64,000 nucleotides of DNA from Tipula vernalis (GCA_958295665.1 OY282558.1:112210838-112274837); one strand, 5' to 3'. Counted from the first letter of the stretch, positions 34,319-46,970 are shown. Numbers and translations are program-made. Notes: a model not told the origin generated them from the sequence alone.

Positions 34319-35021
34319 ATCTTCCGAACCCAAATATTCCAAAACATCTCCAGTGGAAAAGAAAATTATATTGAAATCAGATACCCCGTTATGGCAATAT
34401 CCCAGACGACTTTCGGCAAGCGAGAAGGAGGAAGTCGAAAAGCAAATTCAGGAGTGGCTCAGCAGTTCGTCGGAATACGCAAGTCCAATTCTGATTGTTA
34501 AAAAAAAGATGGCGGGAAACGTATTTGCGTAGATTTTAGAAAGTTGAATCGACATATTGTAATGGATAGATTTCCATTGCCACTAATAGATGATCAAATG
34601 GATCAACTGCATGAGGCCAAGGTATTTACGACACTTGACCTGCAGAATGGGATTTACCATGTTCCTGTCGAGAAAGGAGCAGAAAATACACGTTCTTTGT
34701 GACACCCATGGGGCAATACGAGTTCAGGAGGGTACTATTTGGCCTATGTACTTCGCCGGCAGTATTTCAACGGTTTGTAAACTCTGTCCTCAAAGACCAT
34801 ATCAGTAAGCAAGTGATATTAGTATATATGGACGACATTATCATTCTTCTAAAGGCAATAAAGAAAATATTTCTAAATTAAAACAAGTTTTAAAAATTTC
34901 CAGCGAACACGGCCTCAATTTTAAGTGGAAAAAATGAAAATTTCTATTCGAAAAAATTGAATTCCTAGGATATATAATAACTGATGGAAAAGTTAACCCT
35001 TCGGAAACCAAAATTAAAGCT
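34319..35021 (+). pseudogene. Gypsy reverse transcriptase, frameshifted
   Basis: Blocks in several plus frames are YASPILIVKKK (about 34480-34510), KRICVDFRKLNRHIVMDRFP (about 34519-34578), TTLDLQNGIYHVPVEKGAEN (catalytic Asp, about 34630-34690) and FVTPMGQYEFRRVLFGLCTS (about 34695-34755). These are followed by PAVFQRFVNSVLKDH and VILVYMDDIIIL (catalytic Asp pair, about 34815-34850). All motifs are in the expected order and the active site is intact. Several single-base shifts, for example in the A run at 34500-34507, separate them. Confidence 0.87.
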
Positions 35022-35640
35022 TTGCTGAATTTCCCCGAGCCGACAAATCCTAAAAAAGTCCAAAGTTTCCTAGGACTTTCCAGGTATTTTCGGAAGTTTA
35101 TTCCACAATATTCAATTATCGCTCGACCCTTAACAGATCTCCTAAAAAAAGACAAGACATTCATCTTTGGTATTACGCAGAAACAAGCATCTATCGAATT
35201 AAAAAAATCTCTTACTAATAAACCTATCTTAAGTATATTCCAACCAAATCGATTTACAGATGCATCACGGCTGGGGTATGGTGCCATACTACTTCAAAAG
35301 AATCCAGAAGATCAAAGTTTCCACCCAGTGTACTTTTACAGCAGAAAGACATCACCGGCAGAGGAAAACTACTACAGGTATGAGCTCGAAGTACTGGCTA
35401 TTGTCACAGCACTCAAAAAATTACAAACATATTTGTTAGGCATCTCTTTTAAAATAATAACCGACTTTGCAGCATTCCAGATGACGATGAATAAGAAAGA
35501 CATTGCTCCACGGATTGCGGGATAGGCCCTTACTTTGGAGGAATTTAGATATTCCTTAGAACGTCGCTCAAGCAAAAAGATCAAACATGTAGACGCTCTG
35601 AGCAGAAACCCCATTAGCATGTTAGTCGAAGATGAATTTC
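35022..35640 (+). pseudogene. Gypsy RT connection and RNase H
   Basis: Begins with the RT thumb/connection (NPKKVQSFLGLSRYFRKFIP, about 35046-35105). RNase H follows: FTDASRLGYGAILLQ (first Asp, about 35253-35297), YYRYELEVLAIVTALKKLQT (Glu) and FKIITDFAAFQMTMNKK. A stop at 35523 interrupts before the final KKIKHVDALSRNP (about 35577-35615), where the last Asp lies. Typical lengths and order for insect gypsy Pol. Confidence 0.87.
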
Positions 35641-36793
35641 TGAACCAAGTTGCAGTTGCTCAAGCAAAGGATGACAAGTTATCGCTCATAATAAAGCTAT
35701 TAGAATATGGCCCATATCAAAACTACGTCATGCAACGAGGTATTTTGTTTATAATAGATGATTCTGGCCAACAGCTGTTATGAATTCCTAAACTAACGCA
35801 AGATGGTAGATATATTGCAGAGGGACTATTTCATACCGGGATTAAAGGGAAAATGCGAAAGTTATCGCAGAAATTGTATCCAGTGTATATTAGGCGATAG
35901 AAAATGTGGAAGGCAAGAGGGTTTCTTACACCCTTTGCCTAATGGGGAGTATCCCTTATTTATATACCATATGGATCATTTGGGTCCACTAACTAGTACA
36001 GCCAAAAGCTATAAATTAATTTTTCCAGTTTGTAGATTCTTTCTCAAAATTTGTCTGGCCGTATCCTTTTAAGACAACGACGTCAGCAGAGGTGATCCAG
36101 AAATTAGAGGTACAATGTGCAATTTTCGGCAATCCTTTACAGTTTGTAACAGATCGAGGCACCGCGTTTACATCAAAAGTTTTCGAGGCATACTGTGAAG
36201 CCAAATCTATTAAACATACGCTTATCTTTCAATAATTAAAACACCGTTTGAACTACTTTTTGGTATTCGAATGCGGAATCCTAAAGAATCGGTTATAACT
36301 GACGTGATATAGCCGAAGAAATTATCAATCTATTTGTAGACGAAAGGGAACAGCTGAGAGCAAAAGCAAGAAAACGTATAAGCAACATTTAGGATGATCA
36401 CCGAAAATGCTATAATACAAGAATAAAAGAAACCTTGTACCAACTGGGGGCTCAGTCGCAATCAAAAGGACTCAATTTGGGAGCGGGCTTAAATAGGACC
36501 TGAAAGATACCAGGGTGAGATAATTGGTGATCATCAAGGCCCAAATCTTACAACGACCAGCACCCTTATTCTGTAAAAAATAAGATAATGTGTAAACGTG
36601 AAAACGGGTAAACTTTGTGATTTTTTACTAAAATTACATTAAATTGTTTTTCGATTCTCTTTTTGTTCACTGTTTATCACGTGTAAACATTATCTTATTT
36701 TTTATAGAATAAGGCTACAGTGCCGACTACATGAAGAATTGGCAAAATTACGATGCAATACTATCAAACGATGAGTCAGATGAAAAAGTATAA
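35641..36793 (+). pseudogene. Gypsy integrase, core deletion removes catalytic Glu
   Basis: The N-terminal zinc-binding region is visible as YRRNCIQCILGDRK (about 35860-35902). The core starts IYHMDHLGPLTSTAKSYKLI (first Asp). After a shift, FVTDRGTAFTSKVFEAYCEA (second Asp, about 36145-36203) is followed by SIKHTLI. The frame then jumps directly to TPFELLFGIRMRNPKES (about 36240-36290). The roughly 40-residue stretch with the catalytic Glu (GNGQVER-like in relatives) is missing. The tail continues INLFVDEREQLRAKARKRIS to SDESDEKV and a stop near 36793. Confidence 0.82.
36561..36717. mobile_element. 157 bp MITE nested in gypsy pol tail
   Basis: The two ends are inverted copies over about 42 bp. 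Left is CACCCTTATTCTGTAAAAAA then TAAGATAATGTGTAAACGTGA. The right end, reverse complemented, differs at only a few bases. It is flanked by CAG on both sides (36558-36560 and 36718-36720). Removing the MITE and one CAG restores the tail frame (TTTSADYMKNW). It has no coding capacity. The 3 bp duplication is compatible with several superfamilies. Confidence 0.88.
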
Positions 36794-37217
36794 ATTAAGC
36801 ATTTAAGTCGACCAATCAATACATACAAAAACGAATTCTACATTTCAAGTAAAAATTCAAATTTTAGACGAAGTAACAATTAAGACGAGATTAAGATGAA
36901 TGTAATAATTAAGACGATATTAAGATAAAAATAAGCACGAGAATTTAGACGAAAATAAAAGTCGGAAATAAGACGAGTAAAGTATAAAGTTCAAATAAGA
37001 CAACGATCAACTCAAGTAGCAGATGAAAATAGATGTTTTCTGCTTATTTCTCCGAGACGTAGAAATCGGTAGGAATGCTGAATGTGGGTATAATGCATAT
37101 TACATCAGTGTAAAGCCCTAACATTTATGCAATATACCATTTGTATTGGAAGATATACCGAGCGATCATCAATTATTATAATTATCAACAGGGCAGTAAT
37201 CCAAGTATTGTTAAAGA

Positions 37218-37395
<178 letters not shown>

Positions 37396-37508
37396 TCAAA
37401 CCAATATTAATATTTATAATCAAATAATCAAACCAATTTTTTAAACTTGAATCTTATAAATAAGTACTAGATATGTTAGGAAGAAAAGTCAACCACAGCT
37501 GCTTTTAA

Positions 37509-39223
37509 TCATATGCCGTAATTCGGAGCCTGCATATTATTCATTTTTCGTATGCTCCAAAATTTCAAGAATTCATGGTGAATAATTTCGCCTGCTTGTT
37601 CAGACCACAAACCGAAACCTTCCTCTTCATCCAAACATCCAAGCAATTTTTGAAGATGACTCAAAACTATATGAATTTTCAAAGTTTCACTCATATCGAG
37701 AGCAGCGAGAGCTTTTTTGAGACTTGTTATGTGTTTATGTAAATCTGATTCGATTCTCGTTACTGACAAGGTCGACTTTACAATTTACAATGGCTCTAAA
37801 TGCTGCTACGAATGGAAGCAGTGATAATTCTCCGCCCACGACCCAACAGAATTCAGGATTCAATAATTTCGCTGACTCCTTGAGTAATTGTCTCCAAGCG
37901 TTCCCCTCAAACGCTCTCCAGGGTAATTTTTTGAGACCAGACCGAGATTTTGGGGCCATAGAAGGGCTTTCTCTCTGCCCATTTCCAGAACATATAGTTT
38001 ACGAACCCTTGCAGCAGATGAAGCTCTGGCACTACACATTTTTGATTTACTCTGACGTCATCAGATTCATTGAATAAAAGTGGGTTGATGGTACTTCTAC
38101 TCTGAACGGAATTCTTTTTCTTTCCTCCTAGTGGTATGAATTGTTTATAATCGTTACGCAAATCGTAATGACTTTTGGTGGCCAAGGGATCATCTGTGTT
38201 CTCTGTATCGTAGTCTCTATTTCTCTACGATCTCGCAAATCTTGCAATTTTATGAAGCAATAAGGACACGGAAATCTTGCTGTGCCTGTTTGTTGCCCAT
38301 TAACGAGAAGTAACAGCTTGAAGTCAGACACGAATTTCTTGGAAATATTATTGATTTTTGTGAAATCAAATAATATTTTCAAATTTTCGTATGTTTCTAT
38401 AATGCGCGGTAAAATACATAACATAATCAACTTGTGTACTAGATTTTCAGAAACGTAATTTTCCGGAATAATTGACATACAAATTTTGAAAACCCTTGTC
38501 CGCCATCAGCCATAACTTTGACTGAGTAGTTACCAATCAACACGTCTATCCACTACATTTTCTAAAAGTACTTCTGCATTACCCCAGACAACAAGCCTTT
38601 TTTCTTGACAGAACTTTTTTCCAGAACTTCCAATAAATTAGGTCTTTCTGACACTTCAAACTGAAAGAACGCTGATACTGCTTTTTTGCCAAAATTTTTT
38701 CTAATAAGACGGCTCAATTTTAGCATTTCCCGCCCGGATGCTCCAGACTCGACTTGATGGCTATGTTGGGCTTCAGCTGGAAAAAACTTTGGGTCTTCCA
38801 CCTCTTTCAGAAACACTCTTTTCCTGCTACCTCTTGTACTCAGAATCACAGGCTTTTTGGAATCACCCTCTGAAGAACTGCATTTTTCCTCGAGCAGAGA
38901 TGTACACAGCTGATCTCGATATTTTTCACAGAGACGCTTAGCTATATTTCCAAATTTTCCACTGACCTGGTTTTCGAACGGATGACAGAAATACTAGAGT
39001 GAGGAGTCCCTCGAGATACTTCTTAGAGACAGGTGGAGCAAAGATATATAGTAGTTGTTGGAATTTTTTCGGCTGGGTCTTGACTCTTCTTAAGCGCAGT
39101 GATACTTGAGTGGTAAGATCTATACATTCCATTGTCGGGGTTAATTTTTATCGATAAATCAAGTGTTTTACCAGAAAGCAACTTTTTTTTTGTATTTATT
39201 ACTCCCTTATGCGTACCAGTCAA
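37509..39223 (-). pseudogene. Uncharacterised repeat-family gene, multiply frameshifted
   Basis: A minus-strand series of overlapping frames reads as one long protein. From 5' to 3' it has TLDLSIKINPDNGMYRSYHS (about 39100), a Ser/Lys-rich section with SRKRVFLKEVEDPKFFPAE (about 38790), MADGGQGFSKF (about 38490) and NLVHKLIMLCILPRIIETYE. Then come LLLLVNGQQTGTARFPCPYC (about 38270), KCVVPELHLLQGFVNYMFW (about 37995), AFEGNAWRQLLKESAKLL (about 37890) and GLWSEQAGEIIHHEFLKFW (about 37600). I recall similar uncharacterised multi-copy arthropod and cnidarian proteins with GQQTAT-PCPxC and HREFxxFW motifs. Function unknown. At least five frame breaks. Confidence 0.55.
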
Positions 39224-39459
39224 ACATATATAACATTTGCAAATGAAATTGCATTTGTCACGTGAACTAGTTTTCTTTGATAGACATTCTGCCGTTTAAG
39301 ACATTGAAGAACTTGACGACAAGTTACACAGATACTTGAGGGGAATTGAGTGTCGGATAGGGCGAAATCCGCGTTTAATAATCTTCTAATATGTAATTAT
39401 TGCTATTCGTAATATTAGTTCTACAAAAACGGACCAAAAATAATGAATAATTCGAGCAC

Positions 39460-40560
39460 ATGAACCGTTACGATTTCGGGGCAAAATTTTCCTATTTCCT
39501 GGCCAGCTACTGCATAATTCTGCGATTTCAGTTTTTTTCGTTATCGTATGGAAACCTAAACCACCTTCCGGAGCACTGTGAGGCATTGGAGGCAAAATGG
39601 GAAAAATCACTCGCTCCTCGCACTATTAAAGTAAGAGTCAAGACATTAGACACACACGAGATAAAATATTGCTGGCAGTTTCAACAACAGTCTAAGTTAG
39701 AACGCACCAAATTCATCAATCAACATAATTTGTGTAAGATGTATTTGAAAGCCACTATTTATAACTGAAGAAGCTCCCAAAATGATAAAAACAAATGTAG
39801 AAGTTAGGGGTCTAAATGGAAGCGCAGTTTCCGTGGCCAAGTATAAAACGTATACCCGGTCAATGGTGGCGTCAATCAACGAAACAATTTTGGGGAATAC
39901 GATGAAATACTTTGCGAAAAGCTTCTGATAGAAGAAGAGATGCTTTGTGAAGACTATTACCAACCGAAATTCAGATGAGAAGCAGACGGTCGTTACGATG
40001 AACGAATTGCTTTTAAAGCAAATGTACCACCACTCGGATCATTCAAACAACGAGACTTACCTAGACTCTTCCAATTAGAAAAATGATTGTTAGTAACAAA
40101 CGAGTTCTCGAAAGCATATCGCGAGTGCATCAACAATACCTCAATCTAGGATATTTGGTAGAATTTAAAACCGATTCAAACAACCAAAAATATTGCTCTA
40201 TATTAGGCCATCAAACTATTGCAGCAACCACCAAGTGGATGAGGAGAAAAACTTCCAAATTTCTACAACGATAATTCAAAATGATTTCTACGTAAATGAT
40301 CTATTATTAGGAAATTACAATATAGATGAGGCCAAGAAAGCACAAACTCAGTTCATTACCTTATTGCAAATAGGTTTTTTAAGCTGAGGCAATAGGCTAG
40401 CATCATCCACAACTAATAGAAAGTGCCAACCTAGATTTCAGAGCATAAGGGCCAATCTTATTCAGTGAATGAGCAGTAAAAACATTGGAATTAATCCGGA
40501 GCCCTTGTGTTGATACCCTCAAAATTAAGATATACATTAGGCTGGTTAGCATTGACATGA
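39460..40560 (+). pseudogene. BEL/Pao retrotransposon pol remnant
   Basis: Plus-strand fragments match BEL/Pao polyproteins. A Gag-end segment (ALEAKWEKSLAPRTIKVRVK, about 39580) comes first. A protease-linker stretch follows (IKTNVEVRGLNGSAVSVAKY, about 39782-39842). DERIAFKANVPPLGSFKQRD with LFQLEK then RVLESISRVHQQYLNLGYLV (about 39998-40160) match the BEL RT entry region. The RT active site reads NDFYVNDLLLGNYNIDEAKK (about 40280-40340), where the family has YVDD, so the first Asp is now Asn. It ends with KNIGINPEPL then LKIKIYI near 40550. Frames shift repeatedly and long stretches are missing. Confidence 0.75.
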
Positions 40561-43500
40561 ATATAATTCCACTGTTAACGTACCTGTTGAAAACTTTTGA
40601 CTAACTTTAACAGGTTAAATATGTTAGAATTTTTTGTACCGTTAAAGAACGCCGTAAGTTTCTAACCAAAAGTTAAAAGTTAAAAATAAAAAAATCGACA
40701 TCCGCTGATAGTATTTAGCCGGAAGTTAGCCGTTGAGATAGATTGAATAGTTGAGAAAGAAAACTGTTTCACATTCTCGTGGAGAATTTCGGAAAATCTG
40801 GCGAATCCAAAAAAATATTTAGAACTGGTTTAAAGTTAACCCCTTTTCAGTATTTTGTTTGGTGATGGATTGCATTGATGTGATTTGTAAACAAATTGCT
40901 GGAATGTTCCATGTTGGAAGTCAAAGTCGGAGACTCATAGGGCGATAAAAAACAGAAACAAAGTATATGGCATTAAACTAAACCATTCAAAAGACAGACA
41001 AAATCGAACTTAAACGTGAAAGTAAAAAATGTTATTTCGATTAAGATGCAAATTTTGTTGTTAAAAAAAACGACAAGGTATACTGCGCACAATTGTTTTA
41101 CTAACTTAAGTTGAGGTCCCGAATTAAAAAAAGCTCTTGGAGAAGAATTAACAGTGACATTTGATCTTAATTTGGATTTTGGCTTGAACTATTCAGTAAT
41201 TACCAGCAAATCGAAACGGGTTTCTTAAACAATTTCCGTCCATATATGTTAAAATTAAAACGTTCATTATAATATCTCAGAGATCATAATTAAGTATTTG
41301 TTACGTTTAGTTCGAATACTGTGATAATATTCACACTTAATCATTTTACGTATTAATGGGGTGGTACGACCACGGGTAGGCGAGGAGTATAATATAGTCG
41401 CTTGAATTTTCAGAAAATCGTCGATTGATCAGTTTTTGCTTTTAGAGTTATATGACATCAAGCGTACAGTATTGGGGCAACGAAAGTGAAAAGATATTAA
41501 GGGAAAATAAATTTCTCTCAAAAATCTTCCTAAATCCTATATAAAATCTTAGTATTTTACATCACAGCTTTTCAAAATCTAGCAAATTAAGGTTGTATTA
41601 GTTGTAGCTGTTTACCAAAGAGACGAATTAATGATTAATGTTTTTAACGACTATTAGCAGAGCAACCTAGATTATACAAAGCCATAGTCTAAAAAACAAA
41701 GGTTTTATAAGGGACGAGGGAAAAACCAAAACGAATTTTTAAATGAAAACGTTACAAATTGTAATATTTTCATAAATTTTAAAAAACCGTTCTCATCTTA
41801 GAAAGTTCCAAAAATAAAGTTTAAACATTCATAGCCATTCATCAGCCTCTTCTTGTACTTTGCTATACAAGTTTTAAAACATTCATTATATTATCGATTC
41901 CCATACAGGAAATAGTGAAGTGTTATTCCACTAAAAAAAAGCTTGCTAAACAATAACGCTCAATACTCTAAAATGCTTTGCTTTTAACATTCCAATTTGA
42001 AAAACTAAGCGCCACTAATAATTTTGCTTAAAAATATAACTGTTCAGGACTTCTTCTCTGCGTATCTATATAAATATTTTTAATGATATCTTCAAGATAT
42101 GTATTAAATTGCGAATTAACAAACATAACAATGTAATTAATTGAGAAATTCGCGGAAAATTTAGTTTAAAACTTTAAAAATTAAAATGTATTCAATACTA
42201 AAGAACTTTTCATAGCTCTTATACATTTAGAGTTTGTAAAATTAAATATTTAATAATACAACAAAATTCTAATTTTTAGTAATCCCTGGAAATTTGTCTG
42301 AAAAGAATAAAATCAAATACAAACAGCCACTGCTGATTTGATTAATTAAAATTATATTTACTCGGTCGAAGGACTTGATTATTTGAAGAAATAGTTGAAA
42401 TATAATTTATTTATTATTACAAACTAAAACTCAAACAAACGGAAGTTTGATCTGTCTGGTGATTTTCTGAGTTCTCTAGAGTCAATATTTTTTATTTGGA
42501 TTTCTCTTTCCCTTCTTTGTATTTTCAGTGTGAATTAAATTTTGTGGTTGAATATTGTTGGCATAATTTTCTGTACAAAACCGTGCTTTTCCTCCTAGAT
42601 ATCATAATATTAAGGGTATTAGTTGCGTAGTGTATTATGATTTTGTGGCACATGCTCGGCGAAGCATCTTGTTTTCTTTTTCTGTAATCCTACTAGTGAA
42701 ACTGCCCTAAAAATGATTCTTGGACCTTTGAACAAGAAAAAGCTTTTATTTTGATATTATAATTTACTTAACGTCGTTTTTTATTTAAAAACCTTTTTTG
42801 TTTCTATTATCAAGTCTTGCATTGGTTAACATTACCTGATTTCGGGAGTTGGGTTTAAGAATTTGCATTAATCGAGCGCAAATCGTAATCTTTCCAAAAT
42901 TAAATTTTCTGCGGATTTTGAAGGTCTCAAAATAGTTAAAAACGATTCAAGTTCCAAGCAATGTTGGCTGTGTAATTTTTAAAAAAAATTCAATTAATAT
43001 ATTGAGGCGAACTCTAATTCATTATAGATACAATTTGGACCGAACTTTCCATTTATATCTATTCAACAGACAAAAGCGCTTTTGCAGTGACATTTGGTGT
43101 GCCCACACATTAAAATTCGTTTACTGAATTTGGAGGAAATATTTTACAAATTAAATTCTCATTTTTGCAAATGAAATTCATCCTTTTTTGTAAGTCAAAT
43201 TGTTCCTTTTGCAAAACCAATTCAAACTGTTGCAAATGCAAAAAAAATTTAACCTGTTCTAATCAAATTTTTTTTTTTGCAAGTGGCTAAATTTGAAATG
43301 TAAAAGGATATACATTTAGAGTGCAAAACCTATAAACAAATAAATCAACAAAGAGAACACTAACATCATTATATCTTTTGATGCCGAAACGTTTGGTTTC
43401 AAATGGGTTAGACGAATTTTTTATTTGAATCTAAATATGCATCAAAACCTGTATATTGTATTTCTAAGGAATCAAATTTCATCACTAATATCTACCGGAT

Positions 43501-44755
43501 GACTTCTTCTTCCGCTGAAGGTAAACTATCACCTTTTCTAAAAATATCGCTAGAAATGCCCAGTTTTGCAAATTAGAAAAGATGGTCTAAGTTAAACGTA
43601 TTCTGAGCAAAGCTTAGTTAGATAAGTTAAGCTTAACCGATAACCATGGGATGCCTTCCCCCTTCCCCTCCCCCAGCTAGCTATGTCACGGATTAATTTA
43701 GATCCAGGAATTAAGCAAAATCAGAAAAAATAATAAAAAAGTTAATAACGCGTCTTATGGGGAAAAGTCCAGCCTGAGCGAATAAAGAAAAACAAACGGA
43801 TAAAAAGGCAAACTTACCATGGAGCAATTCTTAAAATAAATTAATTACTTAAGCGGTCACAATAAAACTAACAACAAAGACTTTTGTGAATTTCTGTTAA
43901 CCCTAAAAATTTGAACTAGCTAAAACAGGGGCTTTAATGCAACAAATTGTATTTATATAAACACCTGCGTGGATTGCATGCGTAAAGGAAACCTCATTTT
44001 TGACATTAAATAATAATAAAAGCAATTTAAATCTTGCATGCAAAGGAGAATATTATAAAATAGGAAATGATGTGGTTTGTATTAAAATTGCTATACTAAA
44101 ACCTTGTTTTAGCAATATTTAGACATTTTTTGTGCTTGTTACTATAGTGGTTTATAATAAAAACTAAATTTGGATATTCAAACCGCCCGTAAGGCCGAAG
44201 ATTAAAATGACCTAGTGATAAAAAGTAAATTTTTTTTTATTTGTTTGAAATTTTTTATCCAATCATACTTTTTTCATCGCCCAAATTGATATTTGCTGAA
44301 CAAATCGAAATTTATGGTTTGAGACACCAAACATTGTGGAATATGGTGTCCCAAATAAACTTTAAGTTACTCAAATTGTATGAATCTTGACGTATGAACT
44401 GAAGTCTCAACTGGCTATGGTTTTCAAATAAAGTTATAAATTTTATGAAACATTTATTCTCTTTAGGTATACAAAGTTTTATTTTATTTTGTTGTTGAAC
44501 TCGAACATATCGAATCATCTCGACACCAAATATTTCACCGATATATATCTTGTTGTGAAAGTTAATTGGTTTTAGATTCTAATTCTTCCATGAAATTGTT
44601 TTGTTCAATTAATTGCGTATGCTCGGTAAATATTGGGTAATTTCGTATCGATTAATAATCGCTTAAACTGTTTTGAATATACTATCAGAAATGCCTTTAT
44701 TATATTTTCAAATAAATTATTACAGCGGAACCTTTAGTAGTTTCTCAAGAATATA
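40561..44755. other. Non-coding DNA, no gene seen
   Basis: About 4.2 kb of AT-rich sequence without a supportable gene or RNA. Around 43130-43330 short TTTGCAAAT-like words recur irregularly. Confidence 0.5.
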
Positions 44756-45520
44756 TTAACACGTTCGCCACCCAGCCATTTTTTTTTTGATATTCAGAAA
44801 AAACTACCATATAAGCAATTACAAGTCACTTATAATATGTGACATGAGTTTCTTGGACAGCGATGCGTCACACATATGCGACATGAGTTTTTGAATGCCG
44901 ATACATCACATATATGCGACATGAGTCTTAAGTTTGTACAATATATGCGACACATTTGTGTGACATGAGCCTATGAATGGTGTTTTGTCATGTTTACGTG
45001 GCCTGAGTCTTTAGCTTGTACAGTATATGCGACTCATACATGTGATATACTATAAATCTTTGTACTACAATGGACATATTATATATCAACTGTAAATTAT
45101 GATTCAAATAAAGTCAAACATTCATTCTAAATATAAAAACAAAGCACAAGTCGAGTGACTACGTCAAATTTCAAAATAAATAAAAAAAGCAAATTTCGAA
45201 AATTCATTCAGTGTGCCAAGTTCTGAAACATGGATATGACACAATCCAATCTCCTCACCTGCATTGGTTTTACAAATACAACGAACGTACTTGGTCGCAG
45301 TCCTCTTGCCAAGTTTTGCTACATTGGTGACGTCTCTTGCAACTATTTACCACGCTTGGGACATGTCCCATTAGTGGAATAATTCAATTGGAATTACGTT
45401 GCAACCTCTGCTGAGGTGGAGGTTGCCCTAAATAAGACTTGATAATTTTTTCTCGGAACTCCAATAAAGACAAATTTCGGTCTAAATTGATTTTGTTGTA
45501 AATCTTATAAAAATTTAACA
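44756..45520 (-). mobile_element. Possible piggyBac-like remnant
   Basis: A TTAA at 44756-44759 is followed by CACGTTCGCCACCCAGCC, resembling piggyBac-type termini. Next comes a zone with a repeated ATATGCGACATGAGT word (44840-45060). Further in, the minus strand shows Cys-rich pieces in shifting frames (CKTNAGEEIGLCHIHVSELG about 45225-45290; HQCSKTWQEDCDQ about 45310-45350). These could be the C-terminal zinc-binding end of a piggyBac transposase. No opposite terminus or DDE core was found, so this is tentative. Confidence 0.4.
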
Positions 45521-45589
45521 TTTTTGTTAAACAAGCTTAAATCTACCAAATACCTACATCCCTATCCAGTAAATTTATTTGAAGACGTT

Positions 45590-46970
45590 TCCTAATCAGA
45601 AAAATTATTGATCCTATTTGGTACGTAAAACATTATTATGCAAAATGGCTTCGTAATAATTTCAGTGACACCAGCTAATTAAAAACTACCAAATGTGGTT
45701 GGGTGATGTTTTTTTTTAATGTTCTTCATTTTGTTTTTTTTAATCCAATGATTGTCGTTTATTCTCAAATAAAGAACAATAACAAAAAAAATTAACGGTT
45801 TCATCATTTTAAATCCCACCTTGAAGAATCATGATTCTTATTGGTATGTAAAATATTATTCTGAAAAATGGCTTCGTAATAATTTCGGTGACACTATCTA
45901 ACCATTTTAAAACTACCAAATGTGGCTCGGAGAATTTTTTTCTTTTTGTTATTTTATTGTTCTTTATTTTGTTTTTTCTTAACCCGATAAATTTCGTTTA
46001 TTCTCGAATTCATAACAATAACAAACATAATTCACGTTTACTACTTTTTTAGTCCCGCCTTGAAGAAACATGAAACCTATTGGTATGTAAAATGTCAATA
46101 TGCAAAATGGATTCGTAATAATTTCATTGAAACCAACCAATTAAAAACTAACAAATGTGGTTGGGTGATTTTTTTTTTAATTTAATGTTCCGTATTTTGT
46201 TTTTTTTAATCCAATGAATGTTGTTTATTCTCGTCTACATAACAATAACAAAAAAATTAAAGTTTTTAGCTTTCTAAATCCCATATTGAAGAATGATGAT
46301 TCTTATTGGTACGTAAAATATTCTTCCGCAAAATCGCTTTATAATAACTTCGGTGACACCAACCAGTTAAAAACTACCAAATATGGTCGTCTGAATTTTT
46401 TTTGTTTTAATGGTCCCTCCCCCCATATTCTCGAAAACATAGCAATAACAACCAAATTTAACCTTGCCTTGAAGAATCATGATTCCTATTGGTATATAAA
46501 ATATTATTCTGCAAAATGGTTTTGTAATAGTTTCGGCGACACCAACCAATTAAAAACTACAAAATGTGGTTGTGGTGTGATTTTATTTTTTAATTTAATA
46601 TTCTTAATTTTGGTTTTTTTTAACCTAATGAATGCCGTTTATTCTCGAACACACAACAATAACAACAAAATTGATGATTCCTATTGGTATGTAAAATATT
46701 ATTATGCAAAATGGCTTTTCAATAATTTTGGTAATAAAAGGCAATTAACATCTAACAAATATAGGCGTTTGAATTTTTTTTATTTTGGCTCTTAACTCCA
46801 TGAATGTCGTTTATACTCCAATCCATAACAATACCGAAAAAAATTAACGTTTACAACTTTTTAAGTCCCGCCTTGAAGAAACACGAATCTTATTGGTATG
46901 AAGAATATTATGATGCAAAATGGCTTCGTAATAATTTCGGTGACACCAACCAATTAAAAAACTAATGAAA
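45590..46970 (+). repeat. Tandem array, seven diverged units of about 180-235 bp
   Basis: Each unit holds a block like CTATTGGTATGTAAAATATT, then GCAAAATGGCTTCGTAATAA, then GGTGACACCAACCAATTAAA. Units recur near 45605, 45835, 46070, 46297, 46480, 46672 and 46882. The block is open in one frame in most units, giving SYWYVKYYSAKWL and NNFGDTNQLKTTKCG. A 193-codon ORF (46214-46795) spans three units. Unit lengths vary and are not multiples of three overall, so a real protein is doubtful. It may be a satellite or the subterminal repeats of an unseen element. Confidence 0.8.

Larger units (their letters stand above)
32800..36793 (+). mobile_element. Ty3/gypsy retrotransposon, degenerate, with nested MITE
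   Basis: Plus-strand gag-pol order is clear. Gag with two CCHC knuckles comes first, then protease (DTGSD), reverse transcriptase (YMDD), RNase H, integrase and a C-terminal tail ending near 36793. No env was seen. There are many stops, a one-base shift between most domains, and an integrase deletion near 36230. A 157 bp MITE sits in the tail at 36561-36717. LTRs could not be identified. A long TA run at 37219-37388 follows and may have replaced the 3' LTR region. Confidence 0.88.
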
